Source: a bacterium (lineage in GTDB: Bacteria; Dependentiae; Babeliae; Babeliales; RVW-14). From it: a DNA stretch of 12,603 bases. This document shows positions 4,854 through 10,832 of the stretch, piece after piece. The DNA lies in the NCBI GenBank assembly GCA_010027825.1, contig RGUK01000032.1, positions 1 through 12,603 on the forward strand. Reading direction: 5' to 3'. The translations under genes and the position numbers were made by a program. The notes under the pieces were generated by a model. It was not told the origin of the DNA. It worked only from the letters and a program-made list of their open reading frames with translations, and ran no database searches. The number at the start of each line of letters is the position of its first letter. Within the stretch, counting starts at the first letter, position 1.

Positions 4854-7494
4854 GTTTACGCCTATTTCGCCGATTAAACGCCACAACCACATGGGCGCGC
4901 TATCGGTTTTGGGAGTAGCGCCAGAAAATCCGATTTTTCCGGCTTTGGTTAATTGTCCGTTATGTCAGCAAAATTCGTTGAATTTATTTGACGATATTTC
5001 ATCCGCCGGCATTTGGTTGTACTGTCAGAACTGTTTAACGTCTGGAAATATCATAACCTTTGGCGCCCGAATCTGGAATACAAACCTACCAGCGGCGATT
5101 AAAAAATTTCAACAAATTGGCATGATTTCGCCGCGGGAAGCGAACAATGCGGTAGCGGAATATGGGCGGGCACAAATCAAAACCGAGGCTGCCGCCAGTT
5201 TCTGGGCTGCCGCTGAAAGTCAAATCTGGAACCACAATGACGATATTATTGCGGTCCGGCTCCGAGAACTAGGCGCAAACCAAGAAACGAGCGCGGGTTA
5301 CGGGCTGGTCGGCGTCGCCCACAGCGATCAAATAGGGCAACTGTACGACGCGATCGGCCGCACAAAAAGCTCCGCGGCCCGGTCGCAGTTTCCGAGCATA
5401 GTGTTTCCTTATTACGACCTGCCGGGGCGGTTTTCCGGGTTTTTACTGGCGCAATACGACGACAAATTTGCATTAAACAATGTGTTTGTCCCGCTTGCTG
5501 CTAGAAACGCCAAAGCAGACGCCGGCTACTGGTACGCTATTTCTGGATTATTGTCGCCGACGCAATTATTGCGAAATAAATTTTTTGTCGTGTCGGATCC
5601 GTTTTGGGCCTTAAGCGCTCAGTGCCAGCAGCTCAAAGACGGGCTCAATTTGCTGCCAATCGCCGCCAGCTATTGCGGCGTAGAAGCCAGCAGCCGCGGA
5701 ACAAGCTGGCAGGCATTTACTGCCGCCGTGCGCGTGTTTCAGGCGCCGCACAGCACGCCAGATTTAATTAACCAAGCGTATAACGCAAAAGGTTACGTGT
5801 ATACCGGGCCGCTAGACACTAAAACAAAACGGCCCATGACGAGAAAATACGTCATAGCGCGATTAGCGGAGTTAACAAATGGCGCCGAAACGTGGCAAAA
5901 AAACTTAATAAACGTATTGACCGCGTCTAACGAGTTAGCAGCGTTTGCCTTCGCCACTCGGTTAACCGTGCAACTCGATAAGCTGCAGGCCTTCTTCGAG
6001 AAACATCAAAGCAGCTTTTCGCAGAAGTTTGCCGATCGTGTGATTGACTCCATTATTGTATCGCCGGTTACAGCTAAATCCGCGCAGAACAGATGGACGA
6101 TCATCGAGCGCACGAATGAAATCGTTAACCAAGCCGGCCGACAAATTTGCAATATCCGGCCCCGCATCACAAAAATCATAAACGTCGATAACGGCGAAAA
6201 ATTGTATTGCGGGCAGTTTTACGTCGGCGATGAGATATTTAACTTTACTGAAGCCGCTGAAAAAATTGAGCGCATGGGTTTATTAGCGTTCGCTTTTTCG
6301 TATTTGGCGCCGCTTGGCAAATTGGTGACTTACGAAAAATCCTGGAACAATCAAATCCTGTCGCTCTTAATCCAGCTGCATCCGCCAGAACTTGAAAACG
6401 TGTCACTGCGAATGGCCTGGGATTCGCAAACCAACACATTCAAGCTGGGTAATTACCACATATCAAATAGCGGCGAAATTGTGCCGTCCGCTACGTTGCC
6501 CGACCGACGCCCGCCGATTGTCTTTCCAGAGCCGGCAATCGTCGCGCCGGTATCCATCCGAAACTTTTTGACGCCTAGTCCGCAAAACGCGTTTGTTTGG
6601 AATGTCTTTTCTGCAATTACGGCAAATTTAATTGCGCCGATTGTTAATAAAGACCCGGCAGGCACAATATTCTCTGTAACAAGCTTCAAAACCGCAGCTA
6701 AAGTCGGCGCCGCAATTAATTGCCGCCTAGAGCAAACGACTACTACGCGCCGGCTAATCGCCGTAAATTTCCTAAGCCAACTCGGGCAGCGCAGCGATTG
6801 GCCGATATTCGCGGCCAGCGTGTTTGACGATAGTCTGTTTAATTCGGCGCTGACCAATTGCCACAACATGCATTTATGCATTCGCGCAAATGAAGCCTGC
6901 GCGGCAATCGGCGTGGGTTACGGCTGGCAAAGCATCTCGGGAAGCTGCCCCCTAGCAGAAACAGATTTCTCTGTGTTGAAATACGTGCTGCCGGTGTATA
7001 TTCAGCGTGCGCTAAAGACCCGTATGCGGCTGGCCAGTCAAAACAAAATACTTCTGCTTAGCGTACTGCACGATTTACACGCGTGGTTGCAAGAAACAAA
7101 TGGTGCGACGTTTCATCTACCGCACGCATTAAATCAATTAATGCTTCCCGATAACGCGCACACCGCGCTTATGCAAGAAATTGGCCGAGCAATTTATAAT
7201 CGCAAGTTAACAATACTGCCCAGGCCGCGGCGAAAGTACCAATCGCCAAATTACATAATGCGGCAAAAAAAACACTGGTGGCTTAACTGCACCGCCATTG
7301 ACAACTATTTCGCCAAACAAAAAACTCTTTTACCCAACTGGTCGGCAGTTATAAACTTAATGAACGCTGCCGGAGTTTATGCCGGCGAAGAAGAAGTTGG
7401 ACGGCTGCGCGGAATACTTGTAAAAACCGAATGGTGCGACCAGTTCTACACTAACGAGTCAGATAACAACTGGGCTGGCTTTAAAGCAGTATAA
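4852..7494 (+). CDS. Primase-like protein: zinc ribbon plus TOPRIM-like region (880 aa)
   Basis: The N-terminus has a CHC2-like zinc ribbon: Cys35 and Cys38 (CPLC), then Cys58 and Cys61 (CQNC) about 19 residues later, as in DnaG-type and phage primases that read template DNA. It is followed by a helical stretch and, at residues 183-200, IVFPYYDLPGRFSGFLL, which matches the position and style of the strand entering a primase catalytic core. FFVVSDPFWALSAQ (244-257) sits where a TOPRIM acidic residue and helix would be. The middle and C-terminal regions (from about 440 and 570) resemble a helicase-like part, but I see no intact Walker A; the matching place reads DPAGTIFSVTSFKTAAKV. So it may prime replication without being a working helicase. 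The alternative start is ATG 4891. The GGA at 4840-4842 favours 4852. The assignment rests on motif impression only. Confidence 0.55.
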   Translation: MFTPISPIKRHNHMGALSVLGVAPENPIFPALVNCPLCQQNSLNLFDDISSAGIWLYCQNCLTSGNIITFGARIWNTNLPAAIKKFQQIGMISPREANNAVAEYGRAQIKTEAAASFWAAAESQIWNHNDDIIAVRLRELGANQETSAGYGLVGVAHSDQIGQLYDAIGRTKSSAARSQFPSIVFPYYDLPGRFSGFLLAQYDDKFALNNVFVPLAARNAKADAGYWYAISGLLSPTQLLRNKFFVVSDPFWALSAQCQQLKDGLNLLPIAASYCGVEASSRGTSWQAFTAAVRVFQAPHSTPDLINQAYNAKGYVYTGPLDTKTKRPMTRKYVIARLAELTNGAETWQKNLINVLTASNELAAFAFATRLTVQLDKLQAFFEKHQSSFSQKFADRVIDSIIVSPVTAKSAQNRWTIIERTNEIVNQAGRQICNIRPRITKIINVDNGEKLYCGQFYVGDEIFNFTEAAEKIERMGLLAFAFSYLAPLGKLVTYEKSWNNQILSLLIQLHPPELENVSLRMAWDSQTNTFKLGNYHISNSGEIVPSATLPDRRPPIVFPEPAIVAPVSIRNFLTPSPQNAFVWNVFSAITANLIAPIVNKDPAGTIFSVTSFKTAAKVGAAINCRLEQTTTTRRLIAVNFLSQLGQRSDWPIFAASVFDDSLFNSALTNCHNMHLCIRANEACAAIGVGYGWQSISGSCPLAETDFSVLKYVLPVYIQRALKTRMRLASQNKILLLSVLHDLHAWLQETNGATFHLPHALNQLMLPDNAHTALMQEIGRAIYNRKLTILPRPRRKYQSPNYIMRQKKHWWLNCTAIDNYFAKQKTLLPNWSAVINLMNAAGVYAGEEEVGRLRGILVKTEWCDQFYTNESDNNWAGFKAV

Positions 7495-7496
7495 AT

Positions 7497-7844
7497 ATGA
7501 CGCGACGTTACGATAAGGATAGCGTAAACAACGACGACGACGACGCGTTTTTCAACGGGCAAGACGGCCTCGACGCTGACTTTATTGAAGAACAATGGCA
7601 GTTCGTCAGCTCAAGCAATGATGACGATGACGATGACGATGACGACGATTTAACTGACTTTAAACCCGGCGCCGGAACAAACTGGTATCTGCCCGACAAC
7701 GACGACGACGAATTAGAAGATAATCCCGCAGATTATTACGCGGCAGATGACGAAGGTAATTTGACGTATGCCGCCGACGGAGATGCAACGCAAACCGACC
7801 CCGACGAAGAAAACGAGTACGACGACGAAATAGTCGACGAGTAA
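7497..7844 (+). CDS. Extremely acidic, Asp-rich small protein (115 aa)
   Basis: By my count about 35 of 115 residues are Asp and 10 are Glu, against very few basic residues, so the predicted charge is strongly negative. A run of ten Asp (residues 42-51) is followed by a second acidic block (NDDDELEDNPADYYAADDEG) and an acidic tail. Scattered aromatic residues (FFNG, QWQF, NWYLP) break the acidic runs, so it is not a pure repeat. Such chains can mimic DNA, bind basic proteins or chelate divalent metal; which applies here is unknown. The gene starts two bases after the primase-like gene and its stop is directly followed by the ATG of the repair gene, so these three probably share a transcript. 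Confidence 0.75.
   Translation: MTRRYDKDSVNNDDDDAFFNGQDGLDADFIEEQWQFVSSSNDDDDDDDDDDLTDFKPGAGTNWYLPDNDDDELEDNPADYYAADDEGNLTYAADGDATQTDPDEENEYDDEIVDE
7620..7643 (+). repeat. (GATGAC)4 hexamer repeat inside the acidic gene
   Basis: Four exact copies of GATGAC encode most of the ten-Asp run (7620-7649). The repeat unit is a multiple of three, so slippage would change the length of the Asp run but not the frame. Confidence 0.8.
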
Positions 7845-8300
7845 ATGCAAACATTTTTACCAATTGCCGACTTTAAACAATCTGCAGAAGTTCTAGACAA
7901 TAAACGATTGGGTAAACAGCGGGTTGAGTGCAAGCAAATTCTAATTTGCCTAGGCGAACAAGTTGGACCGCATGTGCCCAAACTTTCTCGCTGGCGTAAT
8001 CACCCAGCCGTAAAAATGTGGCACGGGTACGAGCCGGCACTTATTTTGTATTCTGTAATCGTGTGCGCTGAGTGGCGCGCGCGCGGATTTAAAGACAGCC
8101 TGTTGCCGCAATTCTTAGATAATTACGTTCGCCGCGGCAGGCTTAAAATATCGTTTCCGTATTGGTTTGGATTCGATGAGCTGCACGCAAGCCACCGCAG
8201 TAACCTGTTGCGCAAAAATTATGAACACTATTCGCAATTTGGCTGGACCGAGCCAAATAATTTGCCATATTATTGGCCGGCAAGTTTAGCGCCAGTTTGA
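7845..8300 (+). CDS. Pyrimidine-dimer DNA glycosylase-like repair protein (151 aa)
   Basis: The opening MQTFLPIADFKQSAEVLDNK and then RLGKQRVECKQIL match the signature of the small bacterial and phage family related to T4 endonuclease V (Pyr_excise type, MSMEG_6728-like). The central WRNHPAVKMWHGYEPALILY is also typical. These enzymes remove UV-induced pyrimidine dimers by cutting the glycosidic bond. Glu28 in QRVE is a candidate for the role of T4 Glu23, by position only. The C-terminal part has a basic and aromatic segment (YVRRGRLKISFPYWFGF). The length is in the usual range. The start directly follows the stop of the acidic gene. The function would be repair of phage DNA, since no host control is visible. 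Confidence 0.8.
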   Translation: MQTFLPIADFKQSAEVLDNKRLGKQRVECKQILICLGEQVGPHVPKLSRWRNHPAVKMWHGYEPALILYSVIVCAEWRARGFKDSLLPQFLDNYVRRGRLKISFPYWFGFDELHASHRSNLLRKNYEHYSQFGWTEPNNLPYYWPASLAPV

Positions 8301-8303
8301 TTG
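8294..8303 (+). repeat. Left copy of a 10-bp direct repeat flanking the HNH gene
   Basis: AGTTTGATTG occurs here, across the stop of the repair gene, and again at 8783-8792, across the end of the HNH gene and the first base of the tRNA. With the three bases before it, 12 of 13 positions agree (GC[C/T]AGTTTGATTG). The two copies bracket the HNH gene exactly. Confidence 0.6.
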
Positions 8304-8332
8304 TAATTACGCGCACAACGCGTTAAACTATC

Positions 8333-8352
8333 GCGGTTAAGGAATTAACCGC
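8333..8352 (+). promoter_or_regulatory. Hairpin with GGA loop masking the HNH ribosome site (possible CsrA target)
   Basis: GCGGTTAA (8333-8340), loop GGAA (8341-8344) and TTAACCGC (8345-8352) form a perfect 8-bp stem directly before ATG 8353. The Shine-Dalgarno AAGGA spans the stem end and loop, so folding would hide it from ribosomes. A GGA in the loop of a short hairpin over a ribosome site is the standard layout of a CsrA-bound operator, and a CsrA-like gene is encoded at 2792-2992. That link is inference; hairpins over homing-endonuclease ribosome sites in T4-like phages also work without CsrA. Confidence 0.6.
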
Positions 8353-8784
8353 ATGGCCTGTAAGCGCAAATTGTGCAAAAACTGTTGCCGGCAAAAATCT
8401 TTGGAAGATTTTTACGTCAATAGACAGAGCTGCGACGGGCGCGCAAACCCATGCAAAACTTGTTGGAAAGCCCGCGACCGCCTGCGGTATGCCACACAAT
8501 TGGCGCGCAGGCAAAAGGTTGCGCAAAATAAAACGCGAATGCGGCGCAAAACTGCGAACTTTATTCGCAGCTACTTAAAAATGCACCCATGCGTAGATTG
8601 CGGCGAAGCTGATATTGTTGTGCTCGATTTTGACCATATTCGCGGTCAAAAAAAAGACAAGATATCGAGCATGCGAAAAAACTGCTGCATAACCACAATC
8701 AAACAAGAAATAGCTAAATGCGTAGTACGTTGCGCGAATTGCCATCGCCGGCGAACAGCTAAACAATTTGGTTGGCGCCGCTAG
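8353..8784 (+). CDS. HNH homing-type endonuclease (143 aa)
   Basis: The C-terminal half carries an HNH fold: HPCVDCGEADIVVLDFDHI with the His of DFDH, then CANCHRRR with the last His, and two CxxC pairs that bind structural zinc. The N-terminal half has a second cysteine-rich cluster (CKNC, then CKTC around residue 32) with the basic KARDRLRY, a likely DNA-binding zinc finger. Free-standing HNH nucleases of this type cut DNA at a specific site and spread by homing in phage genomes. The length fits the small HNH group. The gene starts behind the hairpin at 8333-8352 and lies between a 10-bp direct repeat, so it may be a mobile insertion between the repair gene and the tRNA. Target and activity are unknown. 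Confidence 0.85.
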   Translation: MACKRKLCKNCCRQKSLEDFYVNRQSCDGRANPCKTCWKARDRLRYATQLARRQKVAQNKTRMRRKTANFIRSYLKMHPCVDCGEADIVVLDFDHIRGQKKDKISSMRKNCCITTIKQEIAKCVVRCANCHRRRTAKQFGWRR

Positions 8785-8792
8785 TTTGATTG
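8783..8792 (+). repeat. Right copy of the 10-bp direct repeat flanking the HNH gene
   Basis: AGTTTGATTG again, ending on the first base of the tRNA. See the copy at 8294-8303. A shorter TTTGATT also lies in the T-loop of the tRNA, so the core string is not unique here. Confidence 0.6.
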
Positions 8793-8862
8793 CCCCCATA
8801 GCATAATGACAATGCAGCTGATTTGTAATCAGCCGATGAAGGTTTGATTCCTTCTGGGGGCT
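8792..8862 (+). tRNA. tRNA-Thr (anticodon UGU)
   Basis: A complete cloverleaf folds by hand. The acceptor arms are GCCCCCA (8792-8798) and TGGGGGC (8855-8861), fully paired, with T at 8862 as discriminator. The D-stem is GCAT/ATGC with a 7-base loop. The anticodon stem is GCTGA/TCAGC with loop TTTGTAA, giving anticodon TGT (8824-8826) for ACA. The T-stem is GAAGG/CCTTC with loop TTTGATT. The variable loop is 4 bases. CCA is not encoded. The D-loop lacks the usual GG and the T-loop lacks the usual TTC, but the changes look matched (A19 with T56). Phage tRNAs typically offset host codon supply. The gene lies behind the HNH gene and before the acetyltransferase. Confidence 0.9.
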
Positions 8863-8898
8863 TTATTCAATTCAAAAAACCCCACAAACGCGCCGGTG

Positions 8899-8904
8899 TA
8901 TAAT
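8899..8904 (+). promoter_or_regulatory. Candidate -10 box before the acetyltransferase gene
   Basis: TATAAT lies 27 bases before ATG 8932, with a TG directly in front. No good -35 box is at the right distance; TTCAAA (8871-8876) is too far (22-base spacer). It is an exact -10 match, but the promoter is uncertain. Confidence 0.35.
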
Positions 8905-8919
8905 TAAATGGTCGGTTAC

Positions 8920-8925
8920 GGAGGA
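8920..8925 (+). promoter_or_regulatory. Ribosome binding site that sets the start at 8932
   Basis: GGAGGA lies 6 bases before ATG 8932. This is the strongest Shine-Dalgarno in the window and makes 8932 the start rather than the in-frame ATG at 8908. Confidence 0.8.
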
Positions 8926-8931
8926 CCCGCC

Positions 8932-9375
8932 ATGGAATTTATCATCAAAATCAAAGATATTAACAAGCTTGCGCTTACAGACGTCTCTGCGATTATTTCG
9001 CGGCTTTCTTGGCCAGACTCTAATAGCGACAGTTCTATACAAAAAGAACTGCATAAACGCTACTTAAAACCAACGCCGGGCCCGCATCCACAAATGGCTC
9101 TAGCGCTGATCTGGCTTGACGAAACACTCGTTGGCTGGGTCGGAACGCGGTTGTGGCCGGAAAAATTTAAAGGCCGTGACATCGTCGCGCAAACAATCGA
9201 GTGCTTTACTGACGAACAATACCGTAAACGCGGCATTGCGCAACTTGGACTGCAGGCACTGATCACCGGCGGCCGCATTAAAAAAGACAAACCTGTGGCA
9301 GTGTACAGGAACAGTGTTGTAAATATCGCGCGGCGTTGTGACTGCAAGACTGTGCTGCTTTGCCCTGTAACGTAA
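8932..9375 (+). CDS. GNAT-family N-acetyltransferase (147 aa)
   Basis: The protein begins MEFIIKIKDINKLALTDVSA. The centre has the GNAT core: a strand ALIWLDETLVGWVGTRLW (motif D/A region), then IVAQTIECFTDEQYRKRGIA, where YRKRGIAQLG is the acetyl-CoA pyrophosphate-binding motif A (R/Q-x-x-G-x-G/A type). The C-terminal part (ALITGGRIKKDKPVAVYRNS) would be motif B and the acceptor side. GNAT enzymes move an acetyl group from acetyl-CoA to an amine; the substrate cannot be read from this sequence. Phages use such enzymes to modify host proteins or toxins, but that is inference. A strong GGAGGA and a nearby TATAAT suggest separate control from the tRNA. A good family match, though short. Confidence 0.75.
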   Translation: MEFIIKIKDINKLALTDVSAIISRLSWPDSNSDSSIQKELHKRYLKPTPGPHPQMALALIWLDETLVGWVGTRLWPEKFKGRDIVAQTIECFTDEQYRKRGIAQLGLQALITGGRIKKDKPVAVYRNSVVNIARRCDCKTVLLCPVT

Positions 9376-9387
9376 AGGGCGCATAAC

Positions 9388-9630
9388 ATGCGACGCTATC
9401 ATCAAGAAACAAACATTATGCGGTCGCGGCAAAAATTGTTCGACGTGTTAAACGGCTACGCCCGAGAATTTTCGTTTGCGTGGTGCTCGCCAGAGTCGGG
9501 CCGATTTAGAAAATCGCGACGAGCTGGCGGATGCGGTAAGGCGCGTTGTCTTATTTGCCACTCAGACAAGTTCCCAAAACGAAAACTTACGCGGCAAGAA
9601 TTACGTCAAAAAATTGATGACGAGCAGTGA
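9388..9630 (+). CDS. Small zinc-binding-like protein (80 aa)
   Basis: I do not know the function. Residues 49-58 hold CGKARCLICH, giving three cysteines and a histidine spaced as in a small metal knuckle, followed by SDKFPKRKLTRQELRQK, a basic helix. I recall similar short proteins with CxLCHxDKFPKR in phages and bacteria, with no defined role. The N-terminus is basic and aromatic. The start at 9388 has AAAGGG about nine bases upstream; the in-frame ATG at 9418 is an alternative. The last 14 bases overlap the next gene's start, so the two are probably coupled. Confidence 0.6.
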   Translation: MRRYHQETNIMRSRQKLFDVLNGYAREFSFAWCSPESGRFRKSRRAGGCGKARCLICHSDKFPKRKLTRQELRQKIDDEQ

Positions 9631-9961
9631 CAATTCGATTTCTCAAAACGATTACGTAAATTTGCGGGTATTAAAACTTGCGCCGCCAGTATCAGCAAAT
9701 GAAGTTTGCGCGGCTTATAAGTTTGCCAGAATTCTCCCTATCCCGCCGCCCAACGCAGACGAAAGCATATACGCTTACGTAAATCGCGTCGGCTGCGATA
9801 CCTTGAGCAGTTGCGGCGACGCGCTGTTTTATTTCGTGGCGATTGAGCTGGCGCACGCACTTGGGCGCCGAGAAGATTGTGTAGCGCAGCTTGAGCTAGC
9901 TATTTCTAAACTGACTGACCTAAAAACCGAACTCAGTGAAAACAAAAATGACCGACGTTGA
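9617..9961 (+). CDS. Hypothetical protein (114 aa)
   Basis: I do not recognise this protein. The frame is open upstream from 9476, but ATG 9617 is preferred because it overlaps the preceding stop by 14 bases, the same overlap as at the next junction. The chain has YVNLRVLKLAPPVSANEVC at the start, a hydrophobic helix ALFYFVAIELAHAL near residue 75, and an acidic Lys/Glu-rich end (LTDLKTELSENKND). There are no cysteine motifs with CxxC spacing. It is probably a soluble accessory protein. Confidence 0.6.
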   Translation: MTSSDNSISQNDYVNLRVLKLAPPVSANEVCAAYKFARILPIPPPNADESIYAYVNRVGCDTLSSCGDALFYFVAIELAHALGRREDCVAQLELAISKLTDLKTELSENKNDRR

Positions 9962-10265
9962 AACGATCGTAGACGACATTGTAGTTTTGTCCAGTGCGCT
10001 GGCTGACGCCGTTCACGCCGAAATGGCCCTTGAAGATACTCGGCACGTCGTAAAGATGACTGTCACAGAGCGCATCATGGCAACAGAAAACAAGCTGACC
10101 GGCAAGCCACATTCTTTTAGCTCGGCCGAGGCGGCAGCGGTGCTAGACCCGGCCTACGTCGATCATCTCGCGCAATTGCGAGACGCCGCCAAAGCGCGTA
10201 TCCTGGCACGCGGCAAGTATGACGCCGCCGTAGCAAAGGCGGCGCTGTTGGCAAACAAGAAGTAA
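9948..10265 (+). CDS. Hypothetical helical protein (105 aa)
   Basis: I do not recognise a named family. The start ATG 9948 overlaps the preceding stop by 14 bases; the in-frame GTG at 9936 is an alternative. The protein is almost entirely helical: MTDVETIVDDIVVLSSALAD, then ADAVHAEMALEDTRHVVKMT. The middle has a conserved-looking loop ATENKLTGKPHSFSSAEAAA, then DPAYVDHLAQLRDAAKARI and a basic Ala-rich end. I recall the TGKPHSFSSAE pattern from small phage proteins without known function. It could pack as a helical bundle in a complex. Confidence 0.65.
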   Translation: MTDVETIVDDIVVLSSALADAVHAEMALEDTRHVVKMTVTERIMATENKLTGKPHSFSSAEAAAVLDPAYVDHLAQLRDAAKARILARGKYDAAVAKAALLANKK

Positions 10266-10282
10266 ACAAAAGGAATCTAATC

Positions 10283-10330
10283 GTGACTGATTTTACGTCT
10301 GGCTTTAATTTTGACGAACGAACCCGGTGA
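10283..10330 (+). CDS. Short open frame with a good ribosome site (possible leader or frameshift start)
   Basis: AAAAGGA (about 10268-10274) lies well placed before GTG 10283, which opens a 15-codon frame reading MTDFTSGFNFDERTR and then TGA 10328-10330. No comparable ribosome site precedes the longer 10311 frame. The short frame is either a leader peptide, the true N-terminus of the next protein joined by a +1 frameshift, or a remnant of a one-base change. See the finding at this site. Confidence 0.45.
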   Translation: MTDFTSGFNFDERTR

Positions 10331-10832
10331 ATTTAGATTTCATCGCAAACAGTTATCGCGCGTTCGGGATATAGCGCTGGTTCTTTTCGACAAATTTATC
10401 AGCGCAAATTTGCCAAAAGATTGTCAGCCCACTGGGCCGATGAAGGTGACAAAGCATCAACGTCGGTTTTTATCGCTGGCTGAAACAAAAACCATTGTGC
10501 TCGAACATGCAGTCTTAAAGCCCGACTGCTACGCAATAAGCGCCGATAACCCCGAAAAGGGTAAAGAAAAAGTTCGCAGTTTGATGGCGGCGCTGATAAT
10601 GCGCGTGTTTTCAAATGTTACTCAGTTTGCTGGCAAGCAGGGACTTGTTGATGTTTGTTTTAGTTCGGAAACCAACGATTTTGAATTCCAAATTACCAAA
10701 CAAGGCAAACGTATAGTCAAAAACGTCAAGGAGAAAGTTGAAAACGGCGCGGATATTGACACCGCCTCGCGACTCGCATGGCGCGAAGTGATCGGCGAAG
10801 GCCCAAAAAGTACTGAGGACAAAGATCAGTAA
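10311..10832 (+). CDS. Hypothetical protein (173 aa), start uncertain
   Basis: I do not recognise the family. The nearest in-frame start is TTG 10311, which has no ribosome site; the frame is open back to about 10287. The likely real N-terminus is in the short frame at 10283-10330, joined by a +1 shift near CGG-TGA. The chain has RFHRKQLSRVRDIALVLFDK at its start, a helix-rich middle and a strand-like region (VDVCFSSETNDFEFQITKQG) around residues 112-131, ending with an acidic charged tail. There is no CxxC motif or membrane segment. Its stop overlaps the terminase stop on the other strand (7-base overlap). The position next to the terminase gene does not prove a packaging role. Confidence 0.6.
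   Translation: MTNEPGEFRFHRKQLSRVRDIALVLFDKFISANLPKDCQPTGPMKVTKHQRRFLSLAETKTIVLEHAVLKPDCYAISADNPEKGKEKVRSLMAALIMRVFSNVTQFAGKQGLVDVCFSSETNDFEFQITKQGKRIVKNVKEKVENGADIDTASRLAWREVIGEGPKSTEDKDQ

Noticed and set aside
9476..9616. Upstream extension of the 9617 gene to 9476
   Set aside because: It would overlap most of the 9388 gene in another frame and has no ribosome site. ATG 9617 fits the overlap pattern better.
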